Of a DNA stretch of 64,000 bases, positions 47,801 through 61,200 are shown one piece after another. The stretch covers positions 62,001-126,000 of the forward strand of contig CAWUHX010000067.1 in the NCBI GenBank assembly GCA_963922205.1, read 5' to 3'. Source of the DNA: Romanomermis culicivorax. Lineage: Eukaryota > Nematoda > Enoplea > Mermithida > Mermithidae. The position numbers were made by a program, and so were the translations under genes. The notes below the pieces were generated by a model. That model had not been told where the DNA came from. It did not search any database and worked only from the letters and a program-made list of their open reading frames with translations. The stretch's first letter is position 1. Each line of letters begins with the position of its first letter.

Positions 47801-50800
47801 GGTCGAAATTTTCGGATGAATATTCACCGCCGAAACACTGAGTTTTCATCTCCTGTTGAATTTCACTCATACAAAATCTAATCTAACAAAAACATGGTCT
47901 ATTCATTTTCATGAAATGACTGATGCAGCGAAGTCGAAGCATAAGTTTTATGGTAAAAACGGGACCCTTATCAAAAGTATTTATATTCTTTTTATCCACG
48001 ATTCGTTTCAACAGTTCCAAGATGGCTGTAGCTGATTTCCTGGTCTCTAATAAGTCTGTATCTAAAAACTCTCCACTTGCTACATGTGCCATTCGAAAAT
48101 AAATAGACTATGACAGAACTGATGTAGACTTTACTTCATCGTCGTCTAATTTACATTCGGAAACTTCCCCATCGTCAAATTTATACCACTTTTTGGTACC
48201 GTCTGGATAACTGGAAAAAACGTTCTGAATAAGTGATTCCCGAGACCAATTAATGAAAGGCTACAGCCCAAACATACTTTACTATATAGCAGGCTTTTTT
48301 AGTCATTTCAAGGGCCTGGGCCCATAAAAGTTTGGAAATGGCTCCTAAAATTTTGACTTATTCATATATATTATAGTGAATATTTTCATTCAATTTTAGA
48401 TTTAAAGTGAGTGTTTTACAGACCCTAAAATAATAAAACATCGAAGTTCGCGCCGGATCTCATTATGTAATTTTTCAAATTAGTCTATTCACTGTTTTTC
48501 TATAAATCAAACTTTCTTGGCGGGGGGGGGGCGGAATTCTCGAAAAAAGGAAAAAATATGGGGGTTCGACATGGAAAAGATAAATTTTGGTGCATTCAAG
48601 AGATCATATTCTCAATTTTTCTTTTTCTGTAAACTATTATTTTAAATACGGAGCCGAGTTTGAATTCATGATCATAATGGCGGTGCTTTTCATAAATTTC
48701 AAGTTTAATTTGAATTTGTCAAACAGATGAACATATTTTTTAGATTGTAAAATGATATATGTTTTTGAACCTTGTATGTTTATCGAATAAGTTATCCTCA
48801 AATTGGTTTTCCAGCATTTTAGAGTGTCAAAATCTAAAAAACAATTTCGTTACGTAGCACCGGAAAGATATAGAAAACAACAGAACAATAAGAACAGAAG
48901 CTGCATTTTCAAAACTCTATACTTTTTAATTAGAAGGTAATGAATTCAACAGCTATCTTGGAAGAGAGTTTGCAAAAATAAACGAAATATCGTGTTTTTT
49001 GCATAAAAAATTTTCTTTGCACAAAGATTTCTCGGCCGATCTTTGCATATGTAGAGAGAAGTCTGTAACCGAAAACGCTAGTTGGAAATCAAATTTCGAA
49101 GATTAATTTTTTAAAACTCGTATCAAATGATTGGATATCTATGTAATTTAATTATATAGTACGTTTTACAGTGTGTTACAAGCCCGTTTTTGGATATTCA
49201 ATTAAAAATTTTTGGCTCCCAAAATTTCAATTTGGCCCCTAAAAATTTAGGCCAGGAACCTTTTGGCTCCAGGTATTCAAACCAAAAAAGGCATGCTATA
49301 TAGTGTATAATTTCGAAATTTACCGGCTTAGCGACGAAAACTTACCTGTGCAATATACAAGAATAATAATGACCACCGTTAGCCTGACCAGAATGTATAA
49401 CAATACCACGTAATTCATATACCGTATTCGCTTTTTCTTCACAAGTTTCAGAAAGATGTCCTACGAAAAGAAAGGTTTTAAAAACAACATCCAGAAAGTT
49501 TTAAAAGGAAGTTTTAATGAGCAAATAAACACTTAAGTTACCCTCTAGTTTTGACAATCCGTCTGCCGTGTACGGTTCCATGTCAACTTCACGGGGAAAT
49601 TGAAAATAATCGTGAAATTTTACCGCCACTTCTCTAAAAAAATAATTTTTTGAATAATACGTGAAAACTGGAAAAGTTACAGTCAGTACAACCTTTCCCA
49701 ATCAAAATCGAACCGTTTTAGCTGAATGGCTAAAATCCGAGGCAGCTTTTTGATGCACAAACGTTTTACTGCGTCGACCTGAAGTGGTGTAGAAAAACCG
49801 ACGCGAGATTGAAACAGAAAAAGGGATTCTCTCAACTTGAACGAGAACAGAGAAGAACATAGAACTGAGAATCAAGTCTGTATTTGTCAAGCAACAATAT
49901 TTATGGATTACTTCAAACGCTTATGCGAACGTTTCCTAAGAGTACTACAAGATAATGATGTCCTTTTCTTACCTTTTTACTACACTTTTCGCAAAAATAA
50001 GCGTTCTCCGACTCCAGAAGATCGCCTTTTACGTACTCCTGCAACGAATCCAACAAATTATCGTGATGCCTAACGTCCAATGATAACGTATTGAAAGGTT
50101 CTTCACGAGTGTATCTTGAAAATTAGCCGAAGTTAAAGTTATGTCTATTCAATATTCATATAAAACAGATCATCAATATCACCTATGAGGACAACCTTTA
50201 CAAATTTTTTGATCGGCGAAGGTACCGCCGAAAATTTGCGAACATATTTCGCCCTTTCCCAAAAATTTGGCCGCTTCGTCCAACGAGTCAACCAATTTAT
50301 TGAAAAACTCTAAGGCGTCGTGTTGTTCGCGTAAGTTTATCCCCTCGTTTTGAATGAACCTTGAACAATTTTTCAATGAAGTGCACTAGTCTATTATATA
50401 TGTTCAAAATTCAACCGACTTTCAAGAAAAAAATATTCCCACTACAGCAAAAAGTTCATTCAGAGGACAGGCAAATTTTAACTTTCTGAAAAACGAACAA
50501 CTGCAGAAAATGTTTTTTTTTCAAGAATGTAAGAGAGAATTTAAAAAATGTCAAACATCTAATATTACATTTTTTTTACAAGATAAGGTGCGTGACTTCA
50601 ATAGAAACGTATGACTTGGAGAGAATAAATATTTGAAACTGATTAACTCTAAAATTGTCATTTTTGTATAGCGTGCTACTTTCATTTTTATTGGTATCAT
50701 TACTATTATTACCTAAAATGCTTCCAAAACGTCCGAGGTACATAATATTGCAACTGCGAACCGACCAAATGCGCAAAAATATTTTGGACGCAATGAAAAA

Positions 50801-53800
50801 TCCCCAAATGATAATTTCGCCTACATTCGTCGTCAGAAGACGACGATGACGACGGTGAAAGTGCTCCATTGACGGAAGAAGGCGACGCTTTATTGCTACA
50901 TTCATCGGCCAGTTGCGATCCCATCGTGATTAGTTTATTTTGAATCGTAATATTTTCATCTTCATCCGACGAACAGGCATCAGGTATAATTTTTGTCAAA
51001 TCACGATCGATGCTTAAAATTGCTTCTCGCAGTGGTTCGATGGTGAATAACTAAAAACAAATTCTTCTCCGTTAACGCTTATATTTTTTAAATATTTAAT
51101 CTTTTTCCAAAAAAATTGCCTAACCTCAGAGGCAGGAATGAAAAAAGCACCGAAAATTCATTAGGCTGTGATACTTTTTGTGAAATAAATATACTCGTAA
51201 CAATAATTTCTTTCCTCGCAAACTGCTGGTTGAAAAAATGACCGCTGGTATGGCTTAATTTGTGGGAAAGATCTTTTTCTGAGTCTGACTCCTGGAAGAA
51301 TTTCGACGTCTTTTGAGCGCATTCCAATTTCGAACCAGAATTTTGTCAAAAAAGCCAAATTTCGCTGAGTGAAACACGTGAAATAACTATGTGAAACATC
51401 TATGTGAAAAATATCATCTTTGAACAAAATTTAAATGTAGCATTGAGAAGCAATTATTTCCTTTTCAGAATATTTACAGCACATCAACACAAAAACATTA
51501 CCTGCTGCAAAACCGAATTCATATAGCACGTTGCACCACCATTCTTTAGACCAACAAACGGATTATTGTTTCTCAAGTTAACGGACGGCAAATAATCCCA
51601 CTCATTCACGGAACTAATATCTGAAAAGAAAGTTGAAACCCAGTCAATGAAGTTATGGATTCGGAAGAGGCTTCATGAAACTCCCAGAAATACATAAAAA
51701 ATTAGCTAATGTATTCAAGATTTTGACGTGTATATGAAGATGCAGCATAAAGTCAAAAATCATGTTCAAACTAACCATTACAATTGTAATACATTTCCGT
51801 TAGAATATTCACGGCGACTTGAAAATTGAGGGCGCAATTCGTACATAAAACAATGACCAATTCAAATGCCGCTGTGGTTGAATTCGGAGTGCCGCAAACC
51901 GCTGTGCAGCGTACGGACGATTGTATATTGGGCGAACAGAGAGTTGCGGATCTTAAGTCATGACGAAATATAAAACCGTTAGATATTTGATAAGAATGAC
52001 AAATTCAGAGTGGTCTAAATTCTCTAGATTCAAAATCTATCTATCCTCTGATAAATATTCCCACACAACTTTTGTGAGAGTTGACAGCGACATGAAAGTA
52101 GATATCAGGTTAATTGTACCTTGAGCAATCGGCAGAGCTATTCAATGACAGAAAATTTAACTGGTTATAAAATCCAACTATCTGGTGGATTGCCTGCTAT
52201 TAATTTTTTTTCCGATTTTCAGCTCAAAATTGATGAAATTGTTGCTGTTTTGTAAGCACTTGTCAAAAATAATTGATTTCTGACATTTTTGGTTTTCTAA
52301 ATAGCTAGTTGACAACAATATCTATAGTCCATTAAGAAGATCACTACATTACTCAGATCTGGTGGTAAGTATTCCTTCACTTCCGCCGTGTTACATATGT
52401 ACATGCTTGTGTGACTCCCTGCCCGAACAAGTAGTAAAGAAGCAGTAGTAAAAAACGTTCTTGTTATACCTCGGCAAAGTTTCTGATCCACCCTTTTTCG
52501 CATATAAATTTTCGTTGATGGTCGTCGATTTCGATAGCAAAGCGAATTTATTGCTCTTACTTTGTTCCAGATAAATTTTCGACGATGGCAATAAAAAGTC
52601 TTCCAATAATTCCTGTAAATGAATAAATTTTAAAATTTACAAGAAAAATTGAGGACGTGAAATTCCGTATCACTTTGACTAAACAAGAGCCTTCTTTCGC
52701 CGAACCAACGTCATATTTGCTGCTAGGATCGAGGAACGACGCGAGTTCTTTAGTTATCGTTAAGTGACCTTCCAACAGCAAATCTTCCGGATAAGATTCA
52801 CCAGTTTGAAGGCATTGATGCTAAAATTAAAAAAATAAAGTTCAATTAGACACAAGTCAATGGTCACGTAATGAAATTTTCATTATACCCTGACGGCTTT
52901 GAGCCAATCGATTTCTAATCTTAGATAATTGAATAAATTTGGAATTTCGAATCCGATTGAACTAGAGAAGCTCAACAAGCTAGAATATAAATTAACACTC
53001 GATAAGAGAATGCTCTTCAACAACACAGTAGTTTACTCATCGGCATTCTTGGACATGAGGTAGCCGAAGTATATAGTTTTACAATGCGTATAGAGATGTA
53101 ATGCAAAGATAGGTAACTATCATTTTATCTTGGACCGTAGAACCCAAGAAAGTTACACTTGAATCGATATTTCTCTTATTATGTATTTTATAATCATGAA
53201 AACATGTGGAATGTAACTGATAACAATGCTCACTTCCTCAAACCGTTGAAAAACTCGCGACACGCTACAGGGTGTCGAACAGTTTTGACGCCAACAGCCG
53301 CGAAAAACATCGTCAAAAAATAGTGTAATAACCTGGCGCTTATTTTACAATATTTAGTAGCCAATAATACTAAAGAATCGACTGTCGTTGAACGTATGGA
53401 TCTTAAGAAGAAAATAGAAAATGCAAAATTGCAGAAGAAAGCTAAGCATATACATGGAAAAGCTACTCACTCGCTAGGCGAAAACAACAAATCTAGAATA
53501 CATTGCTGCAAACTCTTTTCTTTGGTAAAGGGTTCGACTAAATCGGGGTTTAAAGCCAAACATATGACCATATTTTCTAAGGCTATTCTACAAAGCTCTT
53601 GAGCATCTTCGTTAAGATCGCAGTCTCTGACCTAAAAATATTTTGTATGATAGTTCTATGTTGAACAAGACACTGAGGAAACTTTAAAGTCTGGTGAATA
53701 ATTGATATTTGTTTCCAAATGTCATGAAATTTTTGGAAACGAACACCCCGAAATATAGGATTCTCAACAGCAGAGTTATTATTCTAGCCCGGTGCTAATG

Positions 53801-56800
53801 AAGTTGGGCGTGTGCTAATGAAAATTTTTGTCATGCTAAGAAACACTAATATAAATTAAGGAAAGTTAGCGACCGTGCTAATGGGACACGTGCCAAAAAA
53901 GAAAACCATGCTGAACAGGGTTACAACTCGAGAATTTTACAGAATAGAGTTTTCGATTTCAACTCCTCATTTCTCACTTTCGAACATTTATCGCGAATTT
54001 TCTCGTCCGACGACAACAACAAGGAAAAATCGTTACTGGCCGCCACCCAAGCGATTCTCAACAATCTTGTCACATGACACATTTCGATCACTTTAGTTTC
54101 TATCCTCTTGAGAAAGTAAAGTAACGAAATTAAAAAAATTACGTGAAAAAAATCAAGAAGTATTACGCAAGAATTTCTCAAGGATTCCGCCCATAATTTG
54201 CTTATTCGATGTCGTATCGCATCACACTGAGACGGCGCCAAGACCGAATGCAAGAAAATAGTGCTCGGCGATGGTAATAATTTTTGACACGTAGCGTTGG
54301 ATTGTCTCGAACGTGTCGCTTCATCAACTGCCAAATAGCCGGTGACAGAGAGCAGAAGCTATAAAATAAAACGTGACATAAATATAAACGCTAGAAGATT
54401 AAATTTTTGAGCACCTGAATCAATCAAAAGCAAAAATTCTCCAATAAAAATTATTTACCCTCAAAATTTGTAACAACCAATAAAAAGCAGCCGACTTGAC
54501 ATTCGAATCTTCGCTCTGTTGAAGAAAGTTATTTTGTACTAACATTGACAAGCAAACCCGAAGGCCGTCGGCTTTGTAAAACGAAAATTGAGCCGCTTTT
54601 TGCCTTTCAATCAATAACGATGACCATTGATCGTCGAATGGTCGCGCGGGTGCTAGTTGACAATAAGTCAATTCCAAATTGTACAAGGTTTCGTGGGGTG
54701 ATTGTAGGAAGTAAAAATTTTGAAGTGGCGAAATATTACCGAATGGAGCATCTGAAAGTATGATTAAAAAATTTAAATTCCTCAATTCCTCAGCAAATAC
54801 AAATCTGTTCATTTTTATATGGAACTTTGAGTAAAAACGTTCCAGATATTTTCGTCCTGCATGAACGAATTTAGGCTAGGCCTATTGTGCTACTTTTACC
54901 GCATGCTTGTCCAGCGATTTGATTCAGCTTATCTACCGAATCGACGCAACAAGGCACAGACCGTAATAGAAGCCGGCAATTTTCGGCCAAATTTGCGGCC
55001 GGCGTAGAAACTTCGACGTAATTTTTACCGGACAATGCGTTGAAATGGTGCCGAAATGAGTGAGAAAATCCAATCATAGATGCCAGATCGGCCAGACGCA
55101 GAAGGAATGTCGTAACATCTTTTTGTCGGGACAAAATTTCACCGGGTAAACACCGAGCTCAAAAAGAAATTTTCTTTAGAACATATCTCAACGTTTGTTA
55201 GTAATATGTACACCGCATTAATAGGATGGGAATCAGACGTCCCCAAGGTTGGAAATCCAGGTAGAGGTAAAATCCTGTATCGTAAGGTTAGTGCTTTCCC
55301 ATTCTACGATGTGACCTTTTTTTGCTTACTGTGTACAGTCAGAGGGGGTGTGTATTCCGGTAGCTCTCTGAATTTATACTTTCTACAAAAGTACCGCAAA
55401 AATCTTCGGACGGAGCCAAAAATGTTTTTTTCCTACAAAATCAGTGGTTTTGTACAGCTTTCAATTTCTTCACTCTCATAAATCAAAAATATTTATGCAG
55501 TATAAACATTCTCAAACCTGGAGACACCGTGAAAGTATTTTTCCCATTCTGACTTTGCACTCTCACAAAAAATTGCCAATATCAATAATTCTTAAGCTAC
55601 CCACTCACCCATTACCTTCAAATTGGCTTGCCCATATGACCGGGGTAATACCCCATACAACCCTATGGGATGATCTGATGGGAATGATCCAAACAACCAA
55701 ATCACGAAAGTTTATGAGCAATTTTAAAAAATCACGCGTACTGCAGCTGAAGGATGTTACCACTTCGTTTTTCCGAATCTCAAATTTCACCTACTATGTG
55801 AATCTTGTATAATTGCTTGTCATTTTTCAAAGAAGAAACATATACTCAAAGCGCATACTTATATCCTGTTTATCGGGCGAGGCGACAGGTGTATCGGGAG
55901 TCAAGGTAGTTTGCTGACTAGTGTCGGAATCACCGGCGACCGTAATAACGTTCGAATCCTCGGATGGACTAGCTTCGCCATTACTGCTATCGTCGGGAGA
56001 ACTATCGCTAGCCCCACGTCTTCGCGTTTGACATTGCATAATTTTGGCTGAAGAAAGCCAAATTATAAACAAAATTAACAGAAACATATTACAAAATTCA
56101 AGTCTTCTTAAGACGATGGAACTGACAATGACTCGAAGGGCAACATTAAATATCATTGGTTAGAAAACAATGGCGGATATTATAATTTGTGTTCCAGCAT
56201 TTATAATTCGTATTCAAGACACTGTTGATCATTAATGTATGCAAAGCATGATTTCAACTTCTGTATGAGTGGTGATGTGCGTCATAAAAGTTTTCATATC
56301 CGGATATCAGTGTTTTTTGCACTTTCGGACATCTGCATATTCCGGATATTTTTAATGTTGTTTGCAAAGGAGTAAAAAGAAGTCACATATCAAGTAATAA
56401 TACACTAGGTCAACTAAAATACTACTGAACATTTCGTTTTTTTTGTTGTTGAAACTTTGTGCAATAATTTAGGGATATTCCCAACTGAGCGAATTACCAA
56501 GTGAGCGAATTCCCAATGGAGCGATTCCAAACGAGCGATAGAGAATGTAATAACACTTTCTTCACATTTTCCTTATTTCCCTTATATTTTTCTTTGTATG
56601 TATTTATTTTTTCGTTCGTTTTGTGTGTTGCTTATGTTTCCGTTTATGTATGTTTTTGGATTTTTATCTTTTGTCTCTGCTTTCTTTCATTTTTTTTATT
56701 GTCATTTAGTTTTTTTACTCATGAAACAATACTACAAGTTTTCATTTTTCATAAGCATTGTCTCCCAAATAATTCGTACACAATTCGGCACGCTCTATTT

Positions 56801-58228
56801 CCTATTTAATTTTATTCTTTGTGATCTTTCTCCATTCTTACCTACTTTTAATCTTAGCATTTTGCTTTTACTTCTTTATCTGTCTCTTTTTCTATTCTCC
56901 TGATTCTTTATTTTTTTTGTTCCGTTTTCACATTATTTATTCTATCTTCTTTGCTGCTTTCTCTACTTCTTTCTTGTAACTTTTTCATTTTTATTTTCTT
57001 TTTCTAATGCTTTTCCACCTATTTTCACTTGTCCATTTTTGTTGACGTTTTCTTTTTCTTGATGTTTCGTTTCTTCCAGCATTCTTTTGTTTATATTTTT
57101 ATGAAGATTTTCATACTTACAACCATACATGCACAGCATAGAAATTCTGCTGGGGGTCAGCCAGAACACGGGATGGAATACAAATTTTTTTCGCTCTTGA
57201 TAACGAAAAAATGTCTTAGATAGGTCATATGTGAAATTATTTGCTTAGACAGCACTTTTAAAAAGTTTTAATGTTACTTTTTTGGAATCAAGTATGCTTT
57301 GTTTAGAAAAATTGTTAAACTAGAGCATTATTCCCATTTTTATGATGACTTTCTCTTCTGTCTTGCTCATTTTCCTTCGTCATCTTCTCTATCATCGCCG
57401 GGGGTCAGCAAGAATCTGCTGGGGGTCGAAATCCTCCCAAACCTCCCACGTGCATGTATGCTTACAACGATGACAGACTCAAGCATGCCGAACTGTACAT
57501 GAATTATACGGAAGACTACGGTGGTATTTAAAATGACAACTTGTAACGTGCAGTATAATGGGCAAAAAAGAAAAAAATTAGATGACAAGAAGGAAGAAAA
57601 TGAAAGAATGCACAGACAAAAGATGAAAACGTAAAAACATACATAAACGAAAACATAAGCAATAGACACAGAAAACGAAAGAAAAAAGAAATATATACAT
57701 ACAAAGAAAAATATAAGGTAAAGAAGGAAAATATGAAGAAAGCGCTCGTTTGGAATCGCCCCATTGGGAATTCGCTCAATTGGGAATTCACTCACTTGGG
57801 AATCGACGACTTGGAAATCGCTCACATGAGAAGCTGTCAGCTGCAATTGAAGCTTATAAGTACGCAGACAGAAGTCAGTTACATACTATTAAGATCAAAA
57901 CAGTCACAGTTGTATAAGCGGGGTCAGCCAAGCACAAAAAATAATTCACCAGTAAGACGCGGATTTACAGATTGGTCATTTTTTATTTATAATGATGGTA
58001 GTAGTGGTTTCAGGTCGAAAAATGTGCATTATGGTGCATTTTAAATAGTCGAAAAACCTAAATTTTCCGTAGCTATAACCGTTAATTCTGACAGTACAAT
58101 TAAGCCGAAATGTGCCCATAAAGAAGTATAGTTTCATTTCTCAGTCATCCTTGATTGCTTGCAGAGAGTAAAACTTGACACTACCTTAGAAAATACATAC
58201 AGTGAAAAGTTAAAATTTCCCGATTCTG

Positions 58229-58259
<31 letters not shown>

Positions 58260-61200
58260 CATGAAATCGTTTTCTCAGATTATCGTGGAACATGGAAGCC
58301 CGAAACCATTTTCTTTTTGACCCAGTAGATTCAAAACTTTCTAAATACCCTGCAAAATATCTCCGCTGTCAATGTCAAGTTCGGCAAGCGTTCGTCGATC
58401 ATCTTTTATTGGATCTAACAATTCATTTTGGTGATAAAGCTCCAGAAAATGCGTACGATCGATCGCATCATGATCGACGGACTTACGCCGGTAACGAGTC
58501 TGAAAAATTCCAATATTAGGATGATGGTTAGAGGTTAGACGAGCAAGGTAATTGGGGATCATGTATACTGTGACTTGGCAATTGACATTTATAAAAAAAA
58601 GATTCCATATTAAATTAACAAATGTCATCACGGACAATTTGGAGGGTATCATCTAAGTGTCAAACAAAACACATAAATTAGCGTTTGATGCAAAATCATA
58701 GATTGTGACGTTTTTAAATTTTTATTCATTTTGAGTGACAAATAGACTCCTAAGATCTGATCTGCAGAAAAGTTTTCATCACTGATATACTCTTTTAGAA
58801 CTTACCTTCGAAGTTAAATTTCGCGATTCCCTCTCTAAAACTTTAAAATTTCGAGCTATACAATGACGGAAAGAGGCCATCATTTCGTTAGTATGAGTCA
58901 AAAATTCCGACGGATCAGGCGACGAGTCACTGCCGTTCGACAATATAGATCGATCTTGAAAATTATAATTACGATGAAAGAAATAGAATTTCAATCAATC
59001 TGTACTCGCAGATTCTTCAAACCAATTTAGGCATAACACTACCGTGCAAATTTTTTTGTTAATGGTCATGAAGTTTCTACTGCAAATCTCATCAACGAAG
59101 ATTAGCATAACTAGCGCAAGTCACATCTTGAAAATATTATCAGAAGGACTCATCATATTAAATTATGACTTCCGAAGCTATAATTACAGTAAACTTACCA
59201 GGATTAGACAATTGTTTACTAAACGATGGAGTCGCCATGACGATCGAAACGCCCACGTTTATTGCACGACCGATCGACGACCTATTCATCGGTTGCGGTT
59301 CTAGCGACGTATTTTCGTATCGAATCGAACCTGAATCCGTGTAAACATTGAGGAAATTGTCGTTCGCACCGGGTGGTTTCTCGTCGTATTGACGTACATA
59401 ACCGTACAAAATGCGAATAACGCGCGAGGAACGAATCAAAAGTTGTCTGATTTGCTGAGCAACATCAATATCGGACGGATCAACGCTAGAAAAATATCAA
59501 ACTGATATCTGTCAAACACTTAGTTTGAGACTTTGGATGTCCTGAAAACTTGAAGAAATATAAAAGCACAAAATGTGAAAATTTTCCCTTAAATAAAAAA
59601 TGATTAAAAGTGAGGACAATTCATACAACCAAATTTTCGAAAAATTACCTGCTCTCGTTCAAAATGAAGTTATGCGGATTTTTATTGTCAGCCAACAGGC
59701 GTAATGTTTCGTAAGAAGCTTGTAAGTGACTAAGACAATCTTTAATAAAGTCCGAATGGAAATTTGATAATTGGGCGTACAACGATGAGTGAGGATTGCC
59801 TGCGGAATAAATGACAAAGACCGAATTTAAAAAATATATAAAGACCAGGTAGATGTACATTAGAGGTTACAAGAAGTTGGTAACCTCGCCCAGCTCAGAC
59901 TTCAAATAACCCTCCTCGAATTTTTGAAAGCAGTCATTTACCCCTACGTCAGCTTTTAGAAATAGACAAAATAATTCCCAAAAATCACGTTTTCCTGCCA
60001 AAATTGATCTTTTTAAGGAGAAATTATAACCTTCCCATTAACCTCCCCATTTAACCCTCACTTCAATTCTCCCACTTCGACCCTGTCAAAGATTTCCCCG
60101 AGCATATTTGATAGAAACCAACCGTAAATTTCATGAATGAGTTCAATAGCACGCTCGGCCACTTGCTCGTTGCCTTGCATGACCAATCGCCAAACATATT
60201 CTTGACCGATAGTGTCGAAATTACAAATGTATGTCGTAGGCTTCTTTTCGGGTGAAACGGTGGGCGAAGTTAAACGCTTCGCATTGCAGTTGACAATCTT
60301 GTAGAATAATTCGAAACAATGCATTCCTACACAAAATGTGAAGTTATGAATACAGAAACGAATGCGTGTTATACATGCACACAGTTTTTTTTAGCATTTT
60401 ACAAGCCATGGCTTGTTGGACTGACAAAATGGCTTGTAGGATTTTAGTCCAACAAGCCAAAATGGCTTGTCAGAATTTTTTGAGTCATGTGTTTGATCAT
60501 ATCGGATACAGAAAAGATGCATTTTGGTGCATTTTAGAAGGTCATAATCTCAAAATTTTCCGGCGCTCCGCGCCGGTTATAACTTAAATAAGCATTATTA
60601 TTTATTTCCTAGCTCAGGCGCTACTTCTAACATGTATACCTTCACTTATCATTTAATCTTTAATAGTTTTAATCATCTTAAACGTATTATCTCATGTTTT
60701 AATTGGTAATCTTCAATATTTCATCTTGATATTTAATGAAGATTCACATTTTTCCCCTGACACATTTTTTGAGAAAGATCAATACCTCAAGTCTGTAAAC
60801 TTTTTGAAGCGATTATTCCTTTCTTAACGTAAAATGAATCCAAAAGCTTCATGGAAGTAGTTTTCGGAAATTTCTACTCTTCTTACTCATATCTTTTCGG
60901 CCAAGTTCATGAGAGTGTGTGAATAAATTGTTGGTTTTAAAATTTTTCAAACATAAAATTCTAGAAATTACGACTTTTGAACAGGAAATTCGAATCTAAT
61001 TCTTCAAATAAGTGTTTGGAAAATTGATTTTCCAGCATCACATAATGTCAATAGGTACCCAAAAAAATTTTCCGGCGTTTCAGGCAGGACAGATTAATAG
61101 CTTTCTTGGGTTCTCACTTGTCATCACAGAGGACTTAACCGTCGATTTCTGATGTAATTCAAAGTCATTATGTCCTTGGATAGTTTGCTGGAAAATTTGT

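Noticed and set aside
53396..53602. 68-codon plus-strand frame
   Set aside because: Antisense to an exon of the USP9X-like gene (53631-53471), which has a homologous translation and proper splice sites on the other strand.
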